In this document: positions 29,735 to 36,003 of the stretch, piece after piece
Numbering within the stretch: the stretch's first letter is position 1
Layout: the number at the start of each line of letters is the position of its first letter
Source of the DNA: a virus
DNA: 36,521 nucleotides
Direction: 5' to 3' (one strand)
IMG/VR virus record: IMGVR_UViG_3300047362_001115
Location: 1 to 36,521 of that record
Notes under the pieces: generated by a model
The model's database searches: none
What the model saw: only the letters and a program-made list of their open reading frames with translations
Told to the model about the DNA's origin: nothing
Position numbers and translations under genes: made by a program

Positions 29735-30658
29735 ATGGCTAAAGAACTTTGGGTAGAAAAATATCGTCCTGAACGCATAACTGACTATGTGTTTAAAGAC
29801 GTAGCACAACGAAAGCAAGTGCAAAACTGGATTACGGATGGTGGTATCCCACATCTGTTGTTTAGTGGTAGTCCTGGCACAGGTAAAACTACACTAGCAA
29901 AGGTTCTAATCAACGAATTAAATGTTGAAAAAGCAGATGTACTTTATATCAACGCAAGTCGAGACAATGGCGTTGAGATGATTCGTAAAAAGATTAGTGC
30001 TTTTAGTGAAACAATGCCATGGGGTGATTTCAAAATTATTCTGCTGGATGAGGCAGATCATATTAGTCCAGAAGGGCAAGCGGCCTTACGTGGTGTTATG
30101 GAACAGTATCATGCAAGTGTGAGGTTTATCCTAACTTGTAATTATCCTAATATGATTATTCCTGCACTACATAGTAGATGTCAAGGCTTTCATATTGAAC
30201 AACTAGATCAGACAGACTTTACAGTTAGAGTAGGTGAAATTCTAGCGGACAATGAAGTAAAGTTTGATATTGAAACACTTGATGCTATGGTTAGAGCAAA
30301 CTATCCCGATTTGCGTAAAACTATCAATAGTGTACAAATGTGTATTGTAGACGGTACTCTTGCAAAGCCTGATGATGAAGGTGCAAGTGCTGAGTGGCGT
30401 ATGCAAATGGTTGAACTATTTAAGAATAAAAAAATTGCAGAAGCAAGAAAACTAATTGTTGCAAAGGCGAGAACTGATGAGTACAACGACATCTATACAT
30501 GGCTTTACCGTAATCTTGATTTGTATACTGATACTGATGCTCATTATGATGAATGTGTATTGGCTATTCGTAATGGGTTGGTAAAACATACACAGGTAGC
30601 AGACGTAGAAATTAATTTGTCTGCAACTATGATTGAAATAGCACGGGCTCTGAATTGA
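29735..30658 (+). CDS. 44: Clamp loader ATPase subunit (T4 gp44-like, RFC small-subunit family)
   Basis: 307 residues. The RFC box WVEKYRPERITDYVF (6-20), Walker A SGSPGTGKTT (44-53), Walker B ILLDEADH (102-109), sensor 1 TCN (134-136), and the arginine-finger SRC motif (147-149) are all present. It opens and loads the sliding clamp for the gp43-like polymerase. The small subunit gp62 is not recognised next to it; the 30655 product occupies that place but is much longer than gp62 and not similar by eye. Its stop overlaps the next start. Confidence 0.96.
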   Translation: MAKELWVEKYRPERITDYVFKDVAQRKQVQNWITDGGIPHLLFSGSPGTGKTTLAKVLINELNVEKADVLYINASRDNGVEMIRKKISAFSETMPWGDFKIILLDEADHISPEGQAALRGVMEQYHASVRFILTCNYPNMIIPALHSRCQGFHIEQLDQTDFTVRVGEILADNEVKFDIETLDAMVRANYPDLRKTINSVQMCIVDGTLAKPDDEGASAEWRMQMVELFKNKKIAEARKLIVAKARTDEYNDIYTWLYRNLDLYTDTDAHYDECVLAIRNGLVKHTQVADVEINLSATMIEIARALN

Positions 30659-31758
30659 TATATGATAGAAAATACCTAGTAGGAAACACGATTGGAAATA
30701 ATGAGTTAGCGGATAAAATTATATCGCTAAGTCCTAATGTTGAATTGGTGCCCTATAGTTTTTTTCCGTTCGCAGAAACTATCGGTTTATCATTTCATAC
30801 AAAAAAACGTTTACAAGATGAAGATATATGGAAACAAGGTATTGACCATATTAAAACGGAACTGAACTTATTAGAAGCATCAGATAAAAAATTACTGTTG
30901 CAAGATAAGATGAATTATATGATGAGTTGGGATATTTCTGCAACCAACTATATTGCTACCTTTGTAAACAGAACATATTTAGATTTGGTTGGTTTAATAT
31001 CAGAAGAATATGATTTAGAACCATTTAATGAAAATTTTAGTTTAAAAAAGTTTGATGAGGAAGTAAACAATCAACTTGCTGATTACGAAATTATCTATTT
31101 TAATGACACAGATAATATTGTGCTAAAGGTTATTGAAGTACTCAGAGAAAAATACGATGAATTTGCAAAAGTTCCGCAGGATGAAATGTGGGATAGAGTT
31201 TATAATGAGCCTTGGTTTATTATTAAAACATTATTACAAGATACAGTTATTGATCCCTGGAAATTATTAGGAAAAAATTATCCTGTAATTTTCACAAAAC
31301 TATTATCTGAGATTGATATTTTTATGCATAAAGCAGAGCAAAAAATAGCAAAAAGTCAAACGTCAGATGGTATGATTATATTTGATCTAGCAATGCTACA
31401 CTTGCAGTCAAATGGGGAAGCGTGTGATATATACACCCACACATGTAGCCAGTTGGGTATAACTCCTAATTTAGGTAAATTTATTGATTATCATAATGAA
31501 TCAAAATTAGATATTATACACGGAATAGGGACCGAACCACTACCATTAAAATATAAGGATATTATTGAAAGTATAGCAAAGTACTTGCTTAAGGTAGATG
31601 GTGTATTCTTAGATACAACTCTTACTTCTTTACGTTGGAATATATTGTGCCAAGTTGCATTTATAGCCGCTATTAAAAAGTATAATGAAAGTATATCATT
31701 AGAATTTTCTGATTGTGAAACGATTCATGATTTACTATCTAAGATAAATATTAGTTAG
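30655..31758 (+). CDS. Unknown 367-residue protein following the clamp loader
   Basis: Starts most likely at TTG 30655, overlapping the gp44 stop by 4 bases, since the first in-frame ATG would remove about 85 residues. Helical throughout, rich in Asp, Asn and Ile/Leu; distinctive stretches are YSFFPFAETIGLSFHTKKRL, LLGKNYPVIFTKLLSE and SSLRWN-type TLTSLRWNILCQVA. Not similar to gp62 by eye. The unusual start codon may keep its level low. It links the clamp loader to the ExbB/ExbD-like genes on one transcript. Confidence 0.7.
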   Translation: MIYDRKYLVGNTIGNNELADKIISLSPNVELVPYSFFPFAETIGLSFHTKKRLQDEDIWKQGIDHIKTELNLLEASDKKLLLQDKMNYMMSWDISATNYIATFVNRTYLDLVGLISEEYDLEPFNENFSLKKFDEEVNNQLADYEIIYFNDTDNIVLKVIEVLREKYDEFAKVPQDEMWDRVYNEPWFIIKTLLQDTVIDPWKLLGKNYPVIFTKLLSEIDIFMHKAEQKIAKSQTSDGMIIFDLAMLHLQSNGEACDIYTHTCSQLGITPNLGKFIDYHNESKLDIIHGIGTEPLPLKYKDIIESIAKYLLKVDGVFLDTTLTSLRWNILCQVAFIAAIKKYNESISLEFSDCETIHDLLSKINIS

Positions 31759-31770
31759 AGGAATCCAAAA

Positions 31771-32220
31771 ATGTCTACTAAATTTTTAAAATGGTGGTTT
31801 GCCTTTGTAGTTCAAACTATCGCACTAGGTATTGTTTTCTACTTTGAGGGTGGACAATATCTATATGAAAACGATAAAACTTATATTAGTTTTTTCATCG
31901 TTGGCGTATGGCTTATAACAAGTCTAAGCATTGCTTGGACTGTTTGGAAAAAGCAAGAAACAAAAGAAATGCAGTGGTTTACAGCCGATAGTTGTATGAC
32001 ACTGGGTATGATTGGAACTGTAACAGGATTTATTATCATGTTGGGTGGTAGTCTAGGTGAAATTGATCCTAGTGATACACAACAAATGAAGGCTGTTATC
32101 GGTGATATGGCAACAGGAATGAGTACGGCGTTGTTAACAACATTGGCTGGATTGATTGCTAGTTTGTTCCTTCGTATGCAACTAGTATTGGCTGATAAAG
32201 ATGAAACGCAGATACAGTAG
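31771..32220 (+). CDS. ExbB/TolQ/MotA-like proton channel subunit
   Basis: 149 residues; AGAGGA before ATG 31771. Four membrane segments at about 7-25, 38-58, 74-94 and 114-136. The third and fourth carry the ExbB/TolQ signatures CMTLGMIGTVTGFIIMLGG (with T83) and MATGMSTALLTTLAGLIA (with T124), the Thr positions that face the proton path in ExbB. The family forms pentamers around two ExbD/TolR helices to turn proton flow into mechanical work. It is smaller than bacterial ExbB (about 240) because the cytoplasmic loops are short. The next gene encodes an ExbD-like partner and overlaps by 20 bases. Very unusual for a phage. Confidence 0.85.
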   Translation: MSTKFLKWWFAFVVQTIALGIVFYFEGGQYLYENDKTYISFFIVGVWLITSLSIAWTVWKKQETKEMQWFTADSCMTLGMIGTVTGFIIMLGGSLGEIDPSDTQQMKAVIGDMATGMSTALLTTLAGLIASLFLRMQLVLADKDETQIQ

Positions 32221-32842
32221 TAACCTTGCTTATATTGATATGCTTTTTAATGTTTTGATTGGCTTTGTTATGCTATTCATAATAGCATTTCTTATGATTA
32301 ATCCAATTACTAAAAAAGAAGATATTCCAACAAAAGCAGAAATAATGATTATACTTGAATGGGACGATGAGTCTGCTGATGATATAGACTTATGGGTATT
32401 ACCAGAAAATGTTGATGGTATTCCTATTAGTTTCAAATCAAGAGATGTTGGTTTTTGGCATTTAGATAGAGATGATTTAGGACATGCAAATGACCAAGTC
32501 AGATTAGATGGCATGCTTGTTATTCTAAAAAACAATAGAGAAGTGGCTTCAATGCGAGGCATACTTCCAGGAGATGTTTTAGTTAACGTGCATGTGTATA
32601 ATAAATCTAAAAATGAACCTACTCCTATAAAAGTAACCTATATAGATGTAAATCCGTATAAAGAACATTTTATATGGACTGGTGTGGCCACAACCCAGGG
32701 CCAAACATTCGCATTACCAGGATTTACTGTTGATAAAGAAGGTAATGTTAGTAATGTATTCAAACATAATGAAAAGTTTGCTGCCAAACGGCCGCCTGGT
32801 GAAGGCAGAACAGACTTAGAACATCAGAGGTCAATACCATGA
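32201..32842 (+). CDS. ExbD/TolR-like membrane protein with large extracytoplasmic domain
   Basis: 213 residues. One N-terminal membrane helix, LAYIDMLFNVLIGFVMLFIIAFLMI (9-33), begins with the Asp (D13) and M-x-x-x-L pattern of ExbD/TolR, where that Asp carries the proton. The rest is extracytoplasmic, beta-rich, with DESADDIDLWVLPENVDGI (about 56-74) and WHLDRDDLGHAND, which recalls beta-sandwich domains of the DUF2135 type (D-I-D-L-x-V-x-x-P) and not the usual small ExbD periplasmic domain. The pairing with the ExbB-like gene is the best support. Overlap of 20 bases upstream, 4 bases (ATGA) downstream. Confidence 0.8.
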   Translation: MKRRYSSNLAYIDMLFNVLIGFVMLFIIAFLMINPITKKEDIPTKAEIMIILEWDDESADDIDLWVLPENVDGIPISFKSRDVGFWHLDRDDLGHANDQVRLDGMLVILKNNREVASMRGILPGDVLVNVHVYNKSKNEPTPIKVTYIDVNPYKEHFIWTGVATTQGQTFALPGFTVDKEGNVSNVFKHNEKFAAKRPPGEGRTDLEHQRSIP

Positions 32843-33324
32843 TAACAAGTTATATAGTAGGTTTGTTTATACTAGCGGCGATTAGTGTTTATTCATTAAT
32901 TGTTAGTAGAACAAATAGGTTATTAGTATTTTTACTTGTGCCGAGTATGTTAGTAATGAGTTTATTTACATGGAAGGTAATATTAGAACTTCAAGGTACA
33001 CCAATAAAAGGATATCCAATTGATGAGAGGATAGAAATAATCTATATCTATAAACAGAAGCCTGAAATAATGTTTTTAGCAAAAAAAGAAGGCGAGAATA
33101 TTCCAACGTATTACATTATCCCATGGACAGAAGAAAACGCACAAAAAATGGCAGTACTCGAACGTATAAAAGAAATGGGAGTGGATGTTGAAGGGAAGTT
33201 TAAAGAAACAAAGAACGGACACAATAGTCAAAGTAGTAGTATCTATTGGGAACAGACAAGCGACTTTATTAAGGCAAATCCAAAAAACAAACCAAAAGTA
33301 AGACAAGAAGAACCTAGAAATTAA
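32839..33324 (+). CDS. Membrane protein, third member of the ExbB/ExbD-like set
   Basis: 161 residues in ATGA overlap with the ExbD-like gene. Two membrane helices, ITSYIVGLFILAAISVYSLI (2-21) and LLVFLLVPSMLVMSLFTW (28-45), then a soluble beta/alpha domain (EIIYIYKQKPEIMFLAKKEG) and a basic, Asn-rich tail. No family recognised. Located last before the terminator at 33347, so it is probably a dedicated partner of the channel-like pair. Confidence 0.75.
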   Translation: MITSYIVGLFILAAISVYSLIVSRTNRLLVFLLVPSMLVMSLFTWKVILELQGTPIKGYPIDERIEIIYIYKQKPEIMFLAKKEGENIPTYYIIPWTEENAQKMAVLERIKEMGVDVEGKFKETKNGHNSQSSSIYWEQTSDFIKANPKNKPKVRQEEPRN

Positions 33325-33346
33325 TCAAAAGATTTATAACCTATTG

Positions 33347-33376
33347 AAAGTGCAGGAAACTTTTCTGCACTTTTTT
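33347..33376 (+). terminator. Intrinsic terminator after the ExbB/ExbD-like run
   Basis: Stem AAAGTGCAG (33347-33355) with CTGCACTTT (33365-33373), 9 bp, loop of 9 bases, followed by T to 33376. The lead-in TAACCTATTG is shared with the terminator at 14451. A promoter starts 2 bases after it. Confidence 0.85.
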
Positions 33377-33377
33377 G

Positions 33378-33406
33378 TTGACAAGTAAGGCATCTTACTG
33401 TAATAT
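33378..33406 (+). promoter_or_regulatory. Sigma70 promoter with palindromic spacer element (copy 1)
   Basis: TTGACA 33378-33383, TAATAT 33401-33406, spacing 17. The spacer holds the palindrome AGTAAG-GCAT-CTTACT (33384-33399), a likely operator. It drives the small exported protein and the secreted hydrolase. Confidence 0.82.
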
Positions 33407-33425
33407 ATAAGAGTAAGTTAAAAAA
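33378..33425 (+). repeat. 48-base promoter repeat, copy 1 (copy 2 at 34531-34578)
   Basis: The 48 bases from the -35 to the A-run before the ribosome site match 34531-34578 at 47 of 48 positions; the only difference is in the -10 box (TAATAT against TAGTAT). Such identity outside coding sequence suggests recent duplication or strong selection on a shared control element. Confidence 0.88.
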
Positions 33426-33437
33426 GGAGTCAAGTTT

Positions 33438-33644
33438 ATGAAGATTTTTTCAATTACTCTTACTGTTGTAATGATGACCAGTGTAGTAGGTGGTTTGGTT
33501 ATGGCCATTGATAATGCAGCGGCCCTTCCTGATGTACACTTTAGTTATTCAACTCAAGATTGTGTAAAAGTTGTTAATTACAAAGATGACAACTTTAGTT
33601 GTGAAAAATTGCCTGGCAAATATTATCACGTTTGGGTGGAGTAA
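33438..33644 (+). CDS. Small exported or membrane-anchored protein
   Basis: 68 residues; AAAAGGAG before ATG 33438. An N-terminal hydrophobic segment (SITLTVVMMTSVVGGLVMA, 5-23) is followed by a short mature part with two Cys (DCVKVVNYKDDNFSCEKLPG) that could form a disulfide in the periplasm. The C-V-K-V-V-N-Y pattern seems to recur in marine phages. Function unknown. Confidence 0.75.
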   Translation: MKIFSITLTVVMMTSVVGGLVMAIDNAAALPDVHFSYSTQDCVKVVNYKDDNFSCEKLPGKYYHVWVE

Positions 33645-33649
33645 TCTAA

Positions 33650-34522
33650 ATGTTACGTTATATTCTAGTAGCAATCGCTACCTTTGCCTATTCTGCACAA
33701 GCAGAAACTATACAAGACAATGTTCGCGGAATGAAGTTTGCTTATGAAGTTTATTCGCCAAATATAAGCGATCCTGTTCCAGTAATTATTAGTTTACACG
33801 GCAGTAGTCGAGATGGACAATATCTATCTAATGGTGTTGCTCGTACTGACGAATACACAACTCGCATTATTAAGGAAGGCAACAAACGTGGCTTTGCAGT
33901 TGTTGCCATTGATGCATTTTATCAATCTAATTTACAACCGCATAATAAAACAATGTTTCCTGCCGCTTGGCGCATGGCAGTTAAAATTAAAAGCATATTA
34001 GAACAAAATCCTAACTATACAGATTTTTATCTTACAGGATTTAGTTATGGTGCTGGTCAAACAATGTCTGTAAATGATGCACGTTTAACATATAAGAAAC
34101 AACCATGGAAAGCAGTAGCAGGCGCCGCTCCTGGGTGTAACCGATTTAGTGAGCCAGTAAAGTTTGATTACCCTATTGCTATATTCAAAGGTGAGAAAGA
34201 CCATTATTCACCTAGAGCTTGTAAATTTTATGCAAATATGTTAATTAAGGCAAATAATAACGTTACATTTGAAATTATACCTAAGGTTAATCACTTCTTT
34301 AGTACTGATGAGGGTATTGTAGATGGCAAAGCACAGAACGGTTGTACAGATAATCCTATTATACGTTATCCAGATGGTAGTATGAAGTTTTTAGACGGAA
34401 CTGGTATAAGTAAACGACAATCTCGCAGTGCTTGTTTAACAAATCAATCTGGTAAAGGGAAAGATCGCCTAAAGTTAGATATAGTAGTGAAAAAAGTTGT
34501 AACTTTTTTCGAAAAAATGTAA
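33650..34522 (+). CDS. Secreted alpha/beta hydrolase (dienelactone-hydrolase/esterase-like)
   Basis: 290 residues; GGAG before ATG 33650. A signal peptide (LRYILVAIATFAYSAQA, cleavage after A18) points to the periplasm. The catalytic set is visible: oxyanion/strand VIISLHGSSRDG (45-56), nucleophile elbow LTGFSYGAG (S132), acid in KGEKDHYS (D184), and histidine in KVNHFF (H215). The domain resembles polyhydroxybutyrate depolymerase or feruloyl-esterase-like serine hydrolases. After about 225 the sequence is Cys- and Lys-rich. Secreted serine hydrolases are unusual in T4-like phages; target may be envelope esters, but the substrate is unknown. Confidence 0.85.
   Translation: MLRYILVAIATFAYSAQAETIQDNVRGMKFAYEVYSPNISDPVPVIISLHGSSRDGQYLSNGVARTDEYTTRIIKEGNKRGFAVVAIDAFYQSNLQPHNKTMFPAAWRMAVKIKSILEQNPNYTDFYLTGFSYGAGQTMSVNDARLTYKKQPWKAVAGAAPGCNRFSEPVKFDYPIAIFKGEKDHYSPRACKFYANMLIKANNNVTFEIIPKVNHFFSTDEGIVDGKAQNGCTDNPIIRYPDGSMKFLDGTGISKRQSRSACLTNQSGKGKDRLKLDIVVKKVVTFFEKM
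34490..34509 (+). terminator. Possible A/T-rich hairpin terminator inside gene end
   Basis: AAAAAAGT (34490-34497) pairs with ACTTTTTT (34502-34509), loop TGTA, located within the last codons of the secreted hydrolase gene, followed shortly by another promoter. AT-only stem is weak, so confidence is low. Confidence 0.3.
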
Positions 34523-34530
34523 AAAAAGTG

Positions 34531-34559
34531 TTGACAAGTAAGGCATCTTACTGTAGTAT
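34531..34559 (+). promoter_or_regulatory. Sigma70 promoter with palindromic spacer element (copy 2)
   Basis: TTGACA 34531-34536, TAGTAT 34554-34559, spacing 17, with palindrome AGTAAG-GCAT-CTTACT at 34537-34552. Near-identical to the promoter at 33378. It serves the 34594 and later genes. Confidence 0.82.
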
Positions 34560-34578
34560 ATAAGAGTAAGTTAAAAAA
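34531..34578 (+). repeat. 48-base promoter repeat, copy 2
   Basis: Matches 33378-33425 at 47 of 48 bases, covering -35, operator-like palindrome, -10 and the transcribed leader GAGTAAGTTAAAAAA. Confidence 0.88.
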
Positions 34579-34593
34579 ACGTTGGAGTTGAAC

Positions 34594-34947
34594 ATGCAAA
34601 AACAAATTGAAACACTTATTAATGATATCGTTAACGATTATGCTAACTGGCAAGAACGTTGTTCGGTTGCCGCTGGCGAAACTGAAAAGAGTCAAGTTAA
34701 GAAAGACATGTTTGCTAAGTTTAAAAACGGTGTTACTTATAAAGAAGGTAGCAAATACGTTAAAATCTTTAACGAGGGTGGATCTGTATGGGGTTTTGTT
34801 GTTAATACAGATAACGACAAAAAATTTAAAAAAGGTGATATCCTGAAAGCGGCAGGTTGGAATGCTCCAGCCCGTAATGCGGCAAGGGGTAACATTATTG
34901 ATGGCGGTTACATGATCCAATGGACTGGTCCGCTTTACTTGAAATAA
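34594..34947 (+). CDS. Conserved small phage protein of unknown function
   Basis: 117 residues from ATG 34594 (TTGGAG upstream); a TTG at 34582 is in frame but is part of the ribosome site. Two distinctive stretches are DYANWQERCSVAAGETEKS and SVWGFVVNTDNDKKFKKGDILKAAGWNAPARNAARGNI, ending WTGPLYLK. This type is recurrent in marine phages. It has a beta-barrel look at the C-terminus and no catalytic motif I can name. Behind a strong promoter with operator-like palindrome, so probably early. Confidence 0.8.
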   Translation: MQKQIETLINDIVNDYANWQERCSVAAGETEKSQVKKDMFAKFKNGVTYKEGSKYVKIFNEGGSVWGFVVNTDNDKKFKKGDILKAAGWNAPARNAARGNIIDGGYMIQWTGPLYLK

Positions 34948-34955
34948 GGGTTTGT

Positions 34956-35456
34956 ATGTTGGATCAAGTATTACAATTCGCAACAGAGGCACATGGAGGT
35001 CAAGTCAGAAAATACACTGGCTTGCCCTATGTAACTCATGTCCAAGAAGTTGCTAGTATTGTTGCAGAGCATGGTGGTACTGATGAAATGATTGCGGCCG
35101 CTTTATTGCATGATACTGTAGAAGATACACCAACAACGTTTGAGGACATACGTTCTAGATTTGGAGACGATGTAACTCACTTTGTGTGGTTTCTTACAGA
35201 TATAAGTCGTCCTGAAGATGGTAATCGTGCAGTACGAAAAGCAATGGACAGAGCACATGTTGCCAGAGGTCCAAAGGAAGTTCAAGTTATTAAGTTGGCT
35301 GACATGATTAGCAACGGAAAAGATATCTTGACAAACGATCCTAGTTTTGCTAAAGTATATATACCTGAACTAAGAGCATTGCTCGATAGTTTAACACTTG
35401 TAAAGGATCATCCTTTATATAGTAAGGCAATGGAGATTGTAGATGTGGCAGTTTGA
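34956..35456 (+). CDS. HD-domain (p)ppGpp hydrolase-like protein (SpoT/MESH1 type)
   Basis: 166 residues from ATG 34956 (AAGGG upstream); a longer frame reaches into the previous gene. The HD hydrolase signature is complete: AHGGQVRKYTGLPYVTHVQE (12-31, ligand H28), LLHDTVEDTPTTFEDI (H52, D53; the E-D-T helix), and IKLADMISN (D116). Its size equals the stand-alone small alarmone hydrolases (MESH1), with no synthetase domain. It would remove the 3' pyrophosphate from ppGpp and relax the stringent response. With MazG at 25687 it makes a second possible anti-stringent factor. Overlaps the next gene by 14 bases. Confidence 0.9.
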   Translation: MLDQVLQFATEAHGGQVRKYTGLPYVTHVQEVASIVAEHGGTDEMIAAALLHDTVEDTPTTFEDIRSRFGDDVTHFVWFLTDISRPEDGNRAVRKAMDRAHVARGPKEVQVIKLADMISNGKDILTNDPSFAKVYIPELRALLDSLTLVKDHPLYSKAMEIVDVAV

Positions 35457-36003
35457 AGATCAAGATGATGACATCATTGTTCTCGATGAGAGTACTGGTG
35501 AAAAAATTGTCAATGGAAAACTCCGTCTCTGCAAAGTAGAAACATGTTATAGTGATAGCAGTGCTAGAGGTATGTGCGGTTATCACTATGACCAAAAATA
35601 TAATAAAGGTTACAGAAATCAAAATACAGATAAGAAAGTATGTAACAATTCAGATGGTAAGTATGGTTTTGAATGTTGTAATGGGAATAAATTTCAACAA
35701 CAGATTTTAGAAAGTAATCATATACGTCCTCAAGAGATTGGTGGTGGGGACGAAAATGAGAATAGTGAATGGTTATGTTTGCAAGGACACCACTTCATTA
35801 GTTTAATTCAACAACACACCAAAAATGTTATAGAGAAAGAAAGTCTCAAAGGAGTAAAAGATGTCGAAAAAATCAGGATCATCACGTTTCGTGTGGAAGA
35901 AACTTTTTCCAGGGCAAACGTTGGTTTCAGCGGCGCAGGCCGCCCAGCACTCAGTGAACTCATTCATAGGTTCTATGGATGGTACTCTGAAGCGAACAGT
36001 TGA
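35443..36003 (+). CDS. HNH-like endonuclease or zinc-binding protein
   Basis: 186 residues if read to TGA 36001-36003. An acidic start (FEDQDDDIIVLDE) leads to a zinc knuckle LCKVETCYSDSSARGMCGYHY (29-49), and then ILESNHIRPQEIGGGDENENSEWLCLQGHHF, which fits the HNH order N-H-I...N...L-C-x-x-x-H. The last 48 residues overlap the next gene, which has a far better ribosome site, so the true C-terminus may be short of what is drawn, or the overlap is genuine. HNH proteins in phages serve as homing or packaging nucleases. Confidence 0.6.
   Translation: MWQFEDQDDDIIVLDESTGEKIVNGKLRLCKVETCYSDSSARGMCGYHYDQKYNKGYRNQNTDKKVCNNSDGKYGFECCNGNKFQQQILESNHIRPQEIGGGDENENSEWLCLQGHHFISLIQQHTKNVIEKESLKGVKDVEKIRIITFRVEETFSRANVGFSGAGRPALSELIHRFYGWYSEANS

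Noticed and set aside
30655-31758. Clamp loader small subunit gp62 directly after gp44
   Set aside because: The product is 367 residues, about twice the size of gp62, with no similarity I can recognise.
31771-33324. Zorya-like defence system (ZorA/ZorB) as explanation of the ExbB/ExbD-like genes
   Set aside because: The second protein has no OmpA/MotB peptidoglycan-binding motif visible, and no ZorC/D or ZorE nuclease or helicase is adjacent.
17625-35103. Repeated GCGGCCGC octamers (17625, 26533 and 35095 regions) as signal sequences
   Set aside because: Each lies in a coding run of Ala-Ala codons (GCGGCCGC or GCGGCCGCT) and the spacing is irregular; codon choice explains them.
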